A stretch of DNA of 64,000 nucleotides from Enterococcus sp. DIV2402 (GCF_017426705.2 NZ_CP147251.1:1836501-1900500), one strand, 5' to 3'; counted from the first letter of the stretch, positions 10,044-20,704 are shown. The notes: generated by a model not told the origin, from the sequence alone. Program-made: numbers and translations.

Positions 10044-10086
10044 AAAAACATTCCGATACATGAGTCATTGTATCGGAATGTTTTTG
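10044..10086 (+). terminator. Strong terminator after iadA
   Basis: Near-perfect stem AAAACATTCCGATACA / TGTATCGGAATGTTTTT with an 8-base loop lies three bases after the stop. It ends the carrier-iadA operon. Confidence 0.9.
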
Positions 10087-10235
10087 CTTTAAATATGAGG
10101 AATAAATTTTATATTGTGTCTTAACCTATTAAATTAAAAAATAAACTTTACTAAGAACTATTTTTTAATGTTCATTAAAAATGATTTCAAATGATAAAAA
10201 GTGGTATATTGATAGTAATCATAAAAATATTTATT

Positions 10236-10267
10236 CCAATGAATATTTTAAAGAAAATATTCATTGG
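10236..10267. repeat. Perfect 14-bp inverted repeat before the GGDEF gene
   Basis: CCAATGAATATTTT and its exact complement are separated by four bases. It lies about 100 bases upstream of the GGDEF reading frame, without a T run, so it looks more like an operator or leader hairpin than a terminator. Apart from this and scattered AT-rich sequence, 10087-10330 shows no gene. Confidence 0.7.
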
Positions 10268-10384
10268 GAGTTTGTGAAAGGATAAACTAAATGTTTTTTC
10301 AAAAAACAAGTAAAAAGAAGGGGTCACTTGCAAATGTATCCGGCTATTTACAACTAATGGAATCAATTAGTTTCCCCAAATGAA

Positions 10385-12091
10385 TTGCTAGATGAACAAG
10401 ATAAAACATATATTGATGTTCCTAGTTCATGGAATAGACATCCCATAAAAAATAGTCATACTGGAAATGGGTATGCTAGTTATCGTTTAACTTTTAAATT
10501 ACCAAATGATGGCGATTTTGCATTAAAGATTCCAAGAATCAGCACTGCATATAAATTATGGGTGAATGATACATTGATTGCTTCAGCAGGCAATGTTGGA
10601 GAATCTATAGAAACCGCTACTCCCCAAACTTTCTCACAAGTTGTTTTCTTTGAAGGGCATCAAGGCGAAAATGAACTTTTAATTCAAGTAGCAAATTTTC
10701 ATCATCGTAGTGGGGGTTTAGTGGATAGAATTGAATTAGGTAGTGTCAAACAAGTCTCAAGATTAGAATTTGAAAGATTAGCTAAAGGATTTGCTTTGTT
10801 TGGTGCATTAGTTTGTTTAGGTGTTTATCACTTTATTTTGTTCTTTTTCCGAAGAGAAGGAAATAGTTCTGCACTTTATTTTGGCTTATTTTGTTTATTA
10901 ATAGGCGCTAGAATTTTGTTGAGTGGAAATGGCTATTTATATGTTTTTTTCCCGGAGATGAATTGGGAAATTGCTCAAAAAATTCTTACTCTAACTTATT
11001 ATATTAGTGTTCCATTAGCATTAATGTTCTTTCAATCGATTTTCCCTAGATATTTTAAAAATAAATGGATTAATGTTTCCAAAATAATGGCAGTTATTTT
11101 TTCTTTAAGTGTTATTTTAACACCTACCAGAATATTTACTGTAATTAGAATCGGCTATCAGATTTGGAGCATCTTGGTTATTTTGTATGTTTTATTTATT
11201 TTTATGAAGATACTCATTCATAGAGAAAAAAACAGTTGGTTAATTGGTGGCGGTATGGCAGCTTTACTAATTAGTAGTATGAACGATATTTTATTTTTTA
11301 CACCTTGGATAAACGACAATAGTCAGGCCTTTTTTAAATCAATAATAGTAGGAGGAAACCTTACACCAATCGGGTTATTTATTTTTGCGTTAGCTAATTC
11401 GTTAGTAATTGGGAAACGCTTTGCCAGTGCGCTAAAAAAAGAAGAGGAAACATCAGAGGAATTAATCCAAGTAAATGCTAATTTAGATGAAATTGTAAGG
11501 GAACGGACAGAAGAATTACTTCAGATAAGAGAAAAAATAGAGCAGCAAAATTTAGAATTGGAAAGAAAAAATGAAATTTTACAACAATTTTCTTTTAGCG
11601 ATTACTTGATAGGAATTGGTAATCGAAGAAAATATAATTTGATGATTGATTCTGAATGGAGTCGCTGTTTGCATGAGCAAACATCAATGGCACTTTTAAT
11701 TATAGATATTGATGATTTTAAGGGATTTAATGATTATTATGGACATCAAGAAGGCGATAAATGTCTTATTAAAGTCGGCAAGACTCTCCAAAAAAATTTA
11801 TTGAGAGAAATGGATATGTTAATGCGCTATGGTGGTGAAGAGTTCGTTATTATTATGACAGAGGTAAGTCAAGAAGTAGCAATGGAAAGTGCATTAAATC
11901 TAAAACAAAAAATAGAAGAACTTTCAATTCCTCATGCAACATCAAAAGTGAATCGTTTTGTAACAGTCAGTATAGGTGGCTCAGTAATAATTCCTAGTGT
12001 AGATTCTTCTTACCATGAACTATTTAAGAAAGCTGATAAAGCACTTTATCAGGTGAAAAATTCTGGAAGAAACCAAGTTCGATTTTTATGA
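10385..12091 (+). CDS. 7TMR-DISM sensor with GGDEF domain, 5' end lost
   Basis: A 568-residue frame. The order is an extracellular beta-sandwich like that of DISM sensors (PSSWN...NDTLIASAG), seven hydrophobic helices at about 135-335, a coiled coil at about 340-400, and a C-terminal GGDEF domain (DIDDFKGFNDYYGHQEGD; active-site MRYGGEEF). It would make cyclic di-GMP. The frame reads back through WNQLVSPNE to a TAA at 10355-10357, cutting off the signal peptide. The nearest ribosome site (AAGAAGGGG) and ATG (10334) run into that stop, and the TTG at 10385 has no ribosome site. Probably a 5'-truncated pseudogene, although the catalytic domain is intact. Confidence 0.75.
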   Translation: MLDEQDKTYIDVPSSWNRHPIKNSHTGNGYASYRLTFKLPNDGDFALKIPRISTAYKLWVNDTLIASAGNVGESIETATPQTFSQVVFFEGHQGENELLIQVANFHHRSGGLVDRIELGSVKQVSRLEFERLAKGFALFGALVCLGVYHFILFFFRREGNSSALYFGLFCLLIGARILLSGNGYLYVFFPEMNWEIAQKILTLTYYISVPLALMFFQSIFPRYFKNKWINVSKIMAVIFSLSVILTPTRIFTVIRIGYQIWSILVILYVLFIFMKILIHREKNSWLIGGGMAALLISSMNDILFFTPWINDNSQAFFKSIIVGGNLTPIGLFIFALANSLVIGKRFASALKKEEETSEELIQVNANLDEIVRERTEELLQIREKIEQQNLELERKNEILQQFSFSDYLIGIGNRRKYNLMIDSEWSRCLHEQTSMALLIIDIDDFKGFNDYYGHQEGDKCLIKVGKTLQKNLLREMDMLMRYGGEEFVIIMTEVSQEVAMESALNLKQKIEELSIPHATSKVNRFVTVSIGGSVIIPSVDSSYHELFKKADKALYQVKNSGRNQVRFL

Positions 12092-12500
12092 ATTTCAACT
12101 TATTTTTGACGAACTAACTGAAATATCTATGTGACAATGAAAATGAAAGAAAGTAGATAATCCACACTAGTTTCGCAATTTATTATTATTTAATTGAAGA
12201 ATAAAAAATGGGACTGGTTTGCTATATGTTATTAATTGGAGCAATGATAAATTTATTTTAATTGTTTCCAGCTGTATCATGAGTAGTATTTTTGTGGATT
12301 ATACGCAAGATTCGAGGAATTTGTAATAAAGCGGAGATCGATTTTTTTACTCAATTGAAAAACAATCGGAAATTTTCCGTAGTTATGAAACCGACAAAGT
12401 TAAATTTTATCGAGTAAATGGCGAAGTGTTTTCTATCAATTTAAAAAGTAAAACATGCTTTATATCTTACTAAAAAATCAGTAATAAATTACGCGAAAGA
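12092..12500. pseudogene. Gene debris, including a 43-codon open remnant
   Basis: No intact gene is seen between the GGDEF frame and the SDR gene. Short open pieces in changing frames can be joined by eye: a hydrophobic start near 12218 (MGLVCYMLLIGAM) and a C-terminal-looking tail at about 12338-12472 ending FYRVNGEVFSINLKSK...SY and TAA. They look like one small membrane-anchored protein broken by frameshifts. I do not recognise the family. Confidence 0.35.
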
Positions 12501-12515
12501 CAATTTAAGTTCAAT

Positions 12516-12563
12516 AAAAACTGGTAACAAAAAACTGAATTTAAGTTTTTGTCGCCAGTTTTT
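12516..12563. terminator. Long bidirectional hairpin terminator
   Basis: Nested complementary arms AAAAACTGG/CCAGTTTTT and CAAAAA.CT/GTTTTTG flank a short loop and lie directly beyond the stop of the leftward SDR gene. It can work from both sides. Confidence 0.75.
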
Positions 12564-12568
12564 ATACT

Positions 12569-13396
12569 TTATTTTTGTATCTCTGTGAGAAAATGGCTAA
12601 ATATGGCTAAATCTTCTGGGTGATAATATTTTTGAATATGTTGTATGCGAGGTGCGCCATATAATTCTTTTAAATATTTTGGACCAATATAACTACCTGA
12701 AGAAAAATCTTCATTTATCGCTAAAATAGCTGATTGAGCTCCTTTTTTAGGGGATTGACCAAAAACATTTGTCATTTGTCGTATTACTTGCTTTTTCCAT
12801 CCGGAAATTCTTCCGTCAAAAATTGCTGTATTTGAATAACCAGGATGAGCAGCTAGAACTTGCCAGCTTGGATGTTCTTTCGCAAATAATTCGGTGAGTA
12901 ATAAATCAGCATATTTGCTTTGACTATAGACTTCTATGCTGGGTTGTTCAGTTATTATCTTGAGATTTAAACGTTTATGATGACCAACAACACTACTCAT
13001 AAAAACACATTTAGGGTTAGTGGATTTATTTAACAGAGGAGTCATTTGTTTGGTTAATAAATAAGGGCCTAAGGTATTAGTCACCCAAACATTACTAAAC
13101 GATTGCTTCATAAAAGTTACTTTCTGACCAGAATTATCAAAAATGCCAGCATTATTCATAAGAACATCGATTTTTGAATGCCGCTCTGCTAATTGTTTTG
13201 TAAATGAATAAATAGATTGTTCGGAACATAGATCTAAAGCAATCACTTCTGAACTACCGGGCAGTTTTTTTGCCATGTAAGTACCATGTTCTACATCTCT
13301 ACAAGCTATAATGATATGATTGTTTTGATTAGCAAATGTTTTGGCGATTTCATAACCTAATCCACGATTGCCTCCAGTGACAATAATGTTTCTCAT
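12569..13396 (-). CDS. Short-chain dehydrogenase/reductase
   Basis: A 275-residue Rossmann-fold oxidoreductase. Residues 6-14 give the cofactor motif TGGNRGLGYE, NNAG appears near residue 86, a Ser precedes the catalytic YSQSK near residue 158, and a PGY motif follows. The protein resembles retinol-dehydrogenase/WW-oxidoreductase-like SDRs that use NADP. The start is preceded by AAAAGAGGAAAAA. It stands alone on the minus strand in a region with gene remnants on both sides, so its substrate cannot be inferred. Confidence 0.8.
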   Translation of the reverse strand: MRNIIVTGGNRGLGYEIAKTFANQNNHIIIACRDVEHGTYMAKKLPGSSEVIALDLCSEQSIYSFTKQLAERHSKIDVLMNNAGIFDNSGQKVTFMKQSFSNVWVTNTLGPYLLTKQMTPLLNKSTNPKCVFMSSVVGHHKRLNLKIITEQPSIEVYSQSKYADLLLTELFAKEHPSWQVLAAHPGYSNTAIFDGRISGWKKQVIRQMTNVFGQSPKKGAQSAILAINEDFSSGSYIGPKYLKELYGAPRIQHIQKYYHPEDLAIFSHFLTEIQK

Positions 13397-13561
13397 ATTT
13401 TTTCCTCTTTTCAGTTTTTAACCTATCTGTATTGTTGCTTGTCCAAATATCTTATCATATTTTTCATTGTTATTCTTTACAGTTGTTAACTTTTTATTTG
13501 TCTTAGAGTTTAGTTAAATGTGTAAAGTGAAACTTAATCAATAGCAAAGGAAGTGAATATT

Positions 13562-13800
13562 GTTGGAAATTTTAATTCTGGGTGTAGCGGAACATTTTTC
13601 TTTACGCTTGAGAATAAACTGATTTTGTTTGCTCGTAAGGCTAAACAGTGAATAAAACTGATTAATCTTTATCGAGAACGAATTATTTCGGGTGATTTTC
13701 TATATGAACTCAAGTGATGGAAAAACTAAATATTGTTTATTTGAACGATAGAGCGACAGTCAAGCGGTGATTCAAGCAATGAAATAGACAAATATTAAAC
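13562..13800 (+). pseudogene. Degenerate remnant, possibly a MerR-family regulator
   Basis: Behind AAAGGAAGTGA the frame begins with LEILILGVAEHFSL, which resembles the N-terminal helix of MerR regulators (EVAEHFSLS), then breaks at TGA after about 20 codons. Later pieces such as MEKLNIVYLNDRATVK could be the C-terminal coiled coil. Multiple stops make it non-functional. The match is short and made by eye. The adjacent 19-base-spaced promoter, a MerR hallmark, supports the reading. Confidence 0.3.
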
Positions 13801-13822
13801 GCGCTCCTATTATCAAAAAAAC

Positions 13823-13853
13823 TTGACCTCGAGTGCACTTTAACGATTATAGT
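13823..13853 (+). promoter_or_regulatory. MerR-type promoter with 19-base spacer
   Basis: TTGACC (13823-13828) and TATAGT (13848-13853) are separated by exactly 19 bases, the over-long spacing that MerR-family activators correct. The spacer centres on the dyad AGTGCACT. It drives the SDR gene at 13878. Confidence 0.65.
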
Positions 13854-13877
13854 AAATTAAAAAGGAGGTAATTAAAA

Positions 13878-14696
13878 ATGAAAGATGTAGTTCTTTTAAC
13901 AGGTGCTGGTCAAATTGGAATGGCAATAGCTAGAAGAGTAGGTTATGGTAAAAAAATTGTCATTGCAGATAAAAACATTGAGAATGCAAAGCTAATTGGT
14001 GAAACGATGAGGAATGCCGGTTTTGATGTTGAAGTTTGGACAACTGATATTGCTTCAAGAAAGTCAATTCAAAAATTGATTGTTCATGCACAAACATATG
14101 GTGAAATTACTATGCTGATTAATGCGGCAGGAGTATCACCAAGCCAGGCATCCATTGAGACTATTTTAAATGTTGATTTATATGGAACAGCAGTATTATT
14201 AGAAGAAGTAGGCAAAGTTATCAAAAAAAATGGCGTCGGTGTCACCATTTCTAGCCAATCTGGTTATCGAATGCCTGCATTAGGTGAAGCCATAGATCAG
14301 AAATTGGCACTTACGCCTACGGAAGAACTTTTAGATTTGGATTTTTTACAGCCAGCTGTTATTAGTGATAGCTTACATGCTTATCAGTTAGCTAAGCGCT
14401 GTAATGTCAAACGCGTTATGGCAGAAGCAATCAAGTGGGGAGCAAAAAATGCCAGAATTAATTCTATTTCACCAGGAATAATCGTTACTCCTTTAGCAAT
14501 AGATGAGTTTAATGGTGAGAGAGGAGAGTTTTATAAAAATATGTTTGCTAAAAGCCCAGCAAAAAGGCCAGGAACAGCAGATGAAGTAGCAAATATGGCA
14601 GAATTGTTAATGAGTGAAAGAGGAAGCTTTATCACAGGAGCTGATTTTTTGATTGATGGAGGTGCAACTGCGGCATATTTTTATGGTGCATTATAG
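13878..14696 (+). CDS. Short-chain dehydrogenase/reductase, MerR-type promoter
   Basis: A 272-residue SDR with the glycine-rich motif TGAGQIGMAIARR at residues 8-20, an acidic residue after beta-2 (IADKN) suggesting NAD(H) preference, NAAG near residue 79, a Ser-Ser pair near 120 and the catalytic-type YQLAKR at about 170. The C-terminal PG...TPL and FITGADFLIDGG motifs are normal for the family. The unusually long insert between the Ser and Tyr motifs may form a substrate lid. It starts behind AAAAGGAGG. A terminator follows. Its MerR-type promoter suggests induction by an aldehyde or other electrophile, which is inference. Confidence 0.8.
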   Translation: MKDVVLLTGAGQIGMAIARRVGYGKKIVIADKNIENAKLIGETMRNAGFDVEVWTTDIASRKSIQKLIVHAQTYGEITMLINAAGVSPSQASIETILNVDLYGTAVLLEEVGKVIKKNGVGVTISSQSGYRMPALGEAIDQKLALTPTEELLDLDFLQPAVISDSLHAYQLAKRCNVKRVMAEAIKWGAKNARINSISPGIIVTPLAIDEFNGERGEFYKNMFAKSPAKRPGTADEVANMAELLMSERGSFITGADFLIDGGATAAYFYGAL

Positions 14697-14729
14697 AAAA
14701 TTATCAAATAATAATTGTATTTTTTTTAT

Positions 14730-14765
14730 TAAAAATGCTTCGATGAAGAATCGAGGCTTTTTTAT
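14730..14765 (+). terminator. Terminator after the second SDR gene
   Basis: Stem AAAAATGCTTCGAT / ATCGAGGCTTTTTT with a short loop and T run follows the stop by about 35 bases. Confidence 0.75.
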
Positions 14766-14841
14766 TTTCACAATAGTTTACTAAAAAGCGTATAATAGGT
14801 ATGCGTAGGATGTGGATGGAATGAAAATAAGGAGATAAATA

Positions 14842-15726
14842 ATGGAGATCAGACTATTACGATATTTTTTAGCAATTGCTTCAGAAGAAAATATCTCAAA
14901 AGCAGCAAAATTATTAGATATTACTCAGCCAACCTTGAGTCGTCAACTAAAACAATTCGAGAAATCGTTAGGTATGAAATTATTTTATAGAGAAAAAAAT
15001 AAAATGCGTTTAACTGAATCAGGCCAATTATTAAAAAGCAAAGCAGAAGAAATTGTTTTTCTCAGTGATCGTATGGAACAAGAGTTTTTAAATAGAAAAG
15101 AGACTGTACTAGACGGCACAATTATGATTGGTTGCGTCGAAGCTGATAATTCAGATACTATCGCAATGTTTTTAGAAGAAATGATCAGGCAATATCCAAA
15201 TGTTCGTTTTTCAATTTTTAGTGGTACAAGTGACACTATTATAGAGCGGTTAGATAAAGGATTATTAGATATCGCACTATTATTAGAACCCATCTCAGCG
15301 GAAAAATATGAAAAAATTATTTTTCCTAGAAAAGAAAGATGGGGATTGTTGGTATCATCTGAATCACTATTAGCAGAAAAAACAACTATTTCTGTGAATG
15401 AACTCATAGACATTCCTCTGCTTTGTTCTTCGCGTTTGGAAATTCAAACAATGATTCAATCATGGTTACCTTTAGAAAACCAAAAGTTAAATATTGTAGG
15501 AACGTTCAATCTTATTTTTAATGTGTTTTCATTAGTTGAAAATAAAGTTGGCTCGGCATTGACCATTGAAGGAGCAATTACAAATCGAAAAAATGAAAAT
15601 ATGAAATTTTTACCTATTATTCCTGAGATTCAAACGAATTGTGTTCTTATTTGGAAAAAAAATAATTTGTTAACGCCGACAATTTATAATTTTATTGATC
15701 GAATAAAAAAGGCATTTGAGTCATAA
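14842..15726 (+). CDS. LysR-family transcriptional regulator
   Basis: A 294-residue regulator with the LysR helix-turn-helix at residues 1-60 (NISKAAKLLDITQPTLSRQL) and a C-terminal periplasmic-binding-like effector domain. It starts behind AAGGAGATAA. It follows the SDR gene in the same direction but is separated by a terminator, so it has its own promoter (TATAAT-like sequence near 14790). It could control the neighbouring dehydrogenase; LysR proteins usually act on adjacent genes. The effector is unknown. Confidence 0.88.
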   Translation: MEIRLLRYFLAIASEENISKAAKLLDITQPTLSRQLKQFEKSLGMKLFYREKNKMRLTESGQLLKSKAEEIVFLSDRMEQEFLNRKETVLDGTIMIGCVEADNSDTIAMFLEEMIRQYPNVRFSIFSGTSDTIIERLDKGLLDIALLLEPISAEKYEKIIFPRKERWGLLVSSESLLAEKTTISVNELIDIPLLCSSRLEIQTMIQSWLPLENQKLNIVGTFNLIFNVFSLVENKVGSALTIEGAITNRKNENMKFLPIIPEIQTNCVLIWKKNNLLTPTIYNFIDRIKKAFES

Positions 15727-15736
15727 TAATAAAAAC

Positions 15737-15778
15737 ACCGTTACATTTCTTGTGAAAAAGTTGTAACGGTATTTTTTA
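15737..15778 (+). terminator. Terminator after the LysR gene
   Basis: Perfect stem ACCGTTACA / TGTAACGGT followed by ATTTTTTAT. Confidence 0.85.
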
Positions 15779-15781
15779 TAC

Positions 15782-16006
15782 TTAACAGACATTATTTACA
15801 ATATAAGTTAGCCAAACAACATTATCTGTCATTGTTTGGACATTTTTTAAATTAGATGCAACAGGAGAATCTATCGTTAAACCTTCTTTTGTATCAAATA
15901 AAGAGGGTGTTGTAATCGAACCATTAGCAATTGGAGAAATGACAAGACTAATTTCATCGCATAAACCAGCTTGAATGAATGACCAATTTAAAACACCACC
16001 GCTATG
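15782..16006 (-). pseudogene. C-terminal fragment of a RibD-like reductase
   Basis: Reading leftward from about 16003, 74 codons stay open to a TAA at 15782-15784 and begin SGGVLNWSFIQAGLCDEISL, the typical C-terminal signature of RibD_C/dihydrofolate-reductase-like proteins, including VISPIANG. Immediately upstream is an in-frame TGA and no remaining N-terminal domain. It is thus a 3' remnant of a pyrimidine-reductase-family gene. The stretch 16010-16160 holds no gene, only a weak AATGCCT/AGGCATT inverted repeat. Confidence 0.7.
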
Positions 16007-16175
16007 TCAAAATGTAATCGTATATAAAATGCCTGTAAAGCATAGTTATCTGTCTTTGAGGCATTGGACGATAAAATAGATGTAGCGTAAACTACAGGTA
16101 GTTATGTATAAAAAACTTGCAAAACATGCTGAAATATTACAAAGATAGTTAACAGATAGAATAAAGGTGAGAAAG

Positions 16176-17063
16176 ATGTATCTATTTCAACAAATTGAAG
16201 AAACTATTTTTAATTATAATGATAGTCGAAAAATAATTGGTGAATTTATATTAGCAAATGCGGAACAAATCAGTGAGCTACCTATGGAAAAAATTGCGCA
16301 AGAAACGTATACTTCTAAGGCAAGTCTTGTTCGTTTTGCTAAAAAATTAGGCTATTCTGGTTGGAGAGAGTTTGTTTTAGCTTTTAGAGAAGAAGTCATT
16401 TATGAACAAAAATATACTGGTGAAATCAATCCGAATATACCGTTTAACAAAGAAGATGACTATATGCAAATTGCACGTAATATAAAAACCTTACAAACCG
16501 AAGCATTAGAAGACACCTTGAACCAGCTGGATAAGAGTACACTTTTTAAAGCAACACAAATTCTTCTTCAAGCGGATACAATCATGTTTTTTTGTATTAG
16601 TCCGTATATTTATTTAGCAGATATTTTTAGAAGGAAGATGCTGACAATTGGCAAACACATTATTGTTACCAATCCGTTAGAAGCATCGATTGCCGCTCAA
16701 TCGCTAACAGAAAAAGATTGCGCCATTATTATCTCTTATTCAGGAACAAATGATACAATTGACCCATTATCACATATTAAAGATTTGAAAGAAAATAATG
16801 TTTCTCTAATTGGACTAACGAGTGGAGGAGAAAATACGTTAAGAAATAATGCTAATGTGACATTTACGATTTCTTCAAGAGAAAAGCTATATAGTAAAAT
16901 TGCTAATTTTTCTACAGAAGAATCGATTAATTATATTCTGAATACATTGTTTTCTTGCTATTTTGGCCAAAATTATGAAGAGAATTTAAAAAATAAAATT
17001 GCTAAAACAATCAAAATTGAATCAAAAAAACGATTTACTCATTTAAAAAATATTCAAGAATAA
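16176..17063 (+). CDS. RpiR/MurR-family sugar-phosphate-responsive regulator
   Basis: A 295-residue regulator with an N-terminal HTH_6 domain (residues 1-75; MEKIAQETYTSKASLVRFAK) and a C-terminal SIS domain (about 125-260) that binds phosphosugars. I prefer the ATG at 16176, about six bases after AAAGGTGAG, over the GTG at 16167 that overlaps the ribosome site. It precedes the beta-glucoside PTS and phospho-beta-glucosidase genes, separated by a terminator, and is the likely regulator of them. The ligand would be a phosphorylated beta-glucoside or glucose 6-phosphate, inferred from context. Confidence 0.88.
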   Translation: MYLFQQIEETIFNYNDSRKIIGEFILANAEQISELPMEKIAQETYTSKASLVRFAKKLGYSGWREFVLAFREEVIYEQKYTGEINPNIPFNKEDDYMQIARNIKTLQTEALEDTLNQLDKSTLFKATQILLQADTIMFFCISPYIYLADIFRRKMLTIGKHIIVTNPLEASIAAQSLTEKDCAIIISYSGTNDTIDPLSHIKDLKENNVSLIGLTSGGENTLRNNANVTFTISSREKLYSKIANFSTEESINYILNTLFSCYFGQNYEENLKNKIAKTIKIESKKRFTHLKNIQE

Positions 17064-17099
17064 AACAATGATTATTTCACATTGTTTTATTTTTTTTGT
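17062..17099 (+). terminator. Terminator after the RpiR gene
   Basis: Perfect stem AAAACAATG / CATTGTTTT followed by ATTTTTTTT overlaps the stop codon. Confidence 0.85.
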
Positions 17100-17270
17100 C
17101 AAATTTCAGGATTTTGATGAAATAGTGTTTCGTCTTTATTTTTTTACTTTGAAAGAGATTGAATGCGCTTTATTTTTTTGGTATTTTCTGTTTGTTGATA
17201 TCAATGTTTTACTAATTTTTTTAGAACCAACAGTCGTTCGTTGAATGAACTTATAGAGAGGAAAAAACAC

Positions 17271-19142
17271 ATGAGTAAAAAATATGAAAATTTGGCAAAA
17301 GAAATTGTTGAATTCGTTGGTGGAAAAGACAATGTTAGCAATGCTGTTCATTGCCAAACCAGATTGCGTTTTACATTAAGAGATGATACGAAAGCTCAGC
17401 GTCAAGCGCTGAAAAATACAGATGGTGTATTAGATATTGTTGAAAAGGGAGGACAATTTCAAGTCGTTATTGGAATGCATGTTGCAGAAGTGTATGAAGA
17501 AGTAGAAAAAATTGTTGGTATTCCTTCCGCAGATTCTTCAGGTGGAGAATCTGGCAAGAAGACCAATCCTTTGAACCTATTTGTTGAATTTATTACATCT
17601 ATTTTTCAACCTATCTTACCAGTAATTGCTGGTTCAGGAATGATCAAAGCTGTATTGGCTATTTTAAGCGTGACGAAATTAGTAGCAGCTGATTCCCAAA
17701 CCTATGTCATTATCAATATGATGGCTGATGCCATGTTTTATTTCTTACCATTCCTATTAGCCAGTACCACTGCTAGAAGATTAAAAGCTAATCCAGCTAT
17801 CGCGATGGGCTTAGCTGGCGTATTGTTGCATCCAACATTGATTGCTTTAGTGACAGCAGGCGAACCAGTTCATATTTTTGGTGCACCGATGACTTTGGTT
17901 AATTATGGAACATCGATGTTTCCAATTGTATTAATTGTGTTGTGCCAATCATATATCGAAAAATTTATGAATAAAGTTACGCCAAATTCGATTAAGCTAA
18001 TCATTGTTCCTATGGTCACAATTTTAATTACTGGGTTCCTAGGTCTGACTGTATTGGGCCCAGTCGGTTCATTTATTGGTCAAATTTTCTTAACCTTCTT
18101 TAATTTTATTAGTCAATACGGTCCGTGGGTCTTACCATTCATTTTAGCTACATTTTGGCCGATTTTTGTGATGTTTGGTATTCATCCAACCATTGCAACG
18201 ATTTCACCCATTCAATTTGCATCGGTTGGTTATGAAACAAATATTGGACCAGGTGCAATGGTAAGTAATATTTCTCAAGGAACTGCTGCATTGGTGGCTG
18301 GTTTCCGAATGAATAAAGGGAAAGATAGACAACTAGCTTTATCAACGGGGTTTACAGCACTAATGGGAATCACAGAACCAGTTATTTATGGTGTGAACTT
18401 ACCTAAAAAATATCCATTGATTGGAGGAATGATTGGTTCTGCTGCTGGTGGTTTATATGCTGGACTAAATCATGTGGCTCGTTATGGTGTAGGGCATTCA
18501 GGAATCCCTGCAATTCCATTATATTTGGGAGAAGATATTCGTAATCTCTACAATATTTTAATTGCAATTGTGATTACTATGATTGTTTCTGCTGCAGCAA
18601 CATTTATTTTAAGTACACGATTTGAGAAAAAAGGTACTAAAGTAGAAGAAAATGAATTAGTTGTCGAAGAAAAAGAAGTTGTTTTGGAAGATACATTCGT
18701 AGGTAGTCCGCTTAATGGAGAGATTTTGCCTTTAAGCGCTGTGAAAGATGAAGCTTTCTCGTCTGAAGCGTTAGGTAAAGGATTTGCAATTCAACCAAGT
18801 AATGGACGCGTAGTTGCCCCTTTTGATGGTGAAATAGTAACGATTTTCCCTTCAAAACATGCAATTGGCTTAGTTTCAAATGCAGGTGCCGAAGTCTTAA
18901 TTCATGTTGGGTTAGATACCGTGCAATTAAATGGTGAACACTTTGAAGCTTATGTTCAGACAGGTGATAAAGTGAAAAAAGGCCAATTATTAGTTGATTT
19001 TGAATTAGATAAATTAGAAGAAAAAGGATTTGTCACACAAGTTCCCATTGTTGTGACGAATACACATCAATACGCATCAGTTGAAGTCATTAAACAAGGT
19101 AAAGTAACAGAAAATGTAGATGTTTTAAGAGTTCAAGTATAA
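17271..19142 (+). CDS. bglP: Beta-glucoside PTS permease EIIBCA
   Basis: A 623-residue membrane protein that imports and phosphorylates a beta-glucoside. Domains run EIIB (residues 1-90; phospho-Cys in NAVHCQTRLRF), EIIC (about 105-460, about ten helices) and EIIA (about 480-620; phospho-His in LIHVGLDTVQLNGEH, with the earlier HAIG His). I chose ATG 17271 behind GAGAGGAAAA; the upstream TTG has no ribosome site. No RAT antiterminator is visible in the leader, in keeping with RpiR rather than BglG control. A cre-like TTGAATGCGCTTTA lies near 17158. The hydrolase gene follows. Confidence 0.93.
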   Translation: MSKKYENLAKEIVEFVGGKDNVSNAVHCQTRLRFTLRDDTKAQRQALKNTDGVLDIVEKGGQFQVVIGMHVAEVYEEVEKIVGIPSADSSGGESGKKTNPLNLFVEFITSIFQPILPVIAGSGMIKAVLAILSVTKLVAADSQTYVIINMMADAMFYFLPFLLASTTARRLKANPAIAMGLAGVLLHPTLIALVTAGEPVHIFGAPMTLVNYGTSMFPIVLIVLCQSYIEKFMNKVTPNSIKLIIVPMVTILITGFLGLTVLGPVGSFIGQIFLTFFNFISQYGPWVLPFILATFWPIFVMFGIHPTIATISPIQFASVGYETNIGPGAMVSNISQGTAALVAGFRMNKGKDRQLALSTGFTALMGITEPVIYGVNLPKKYPLIGGMIGSAAGGLYAGLNHVARYGVGHSGIPAIPLYLGEDIRNLYNILIAIVITMIVSAAATFILSTRFEKKGTKVEENELVVEEKEVVLEDTFVGSPLNGEILPLSAVKDEAFSSEALGKGFAIQPSNGRVVAPFDGEIVTIFPSKHAIGLVSNAGAEVLIHVGLDTVQLNGEHFEAYVQTGDKVKKGQLLVDFELDKLEEKGFVTQVPIVVTNTHQYASVEVIKQGKVTENVDVLRVQV

Positions 19143-19154
19143 CGTATAGAGTGA

Positions 19155-20693
<1,539 letters not shown>

Positions 20694-20704
20694 TTTATAT
20701 AAAT

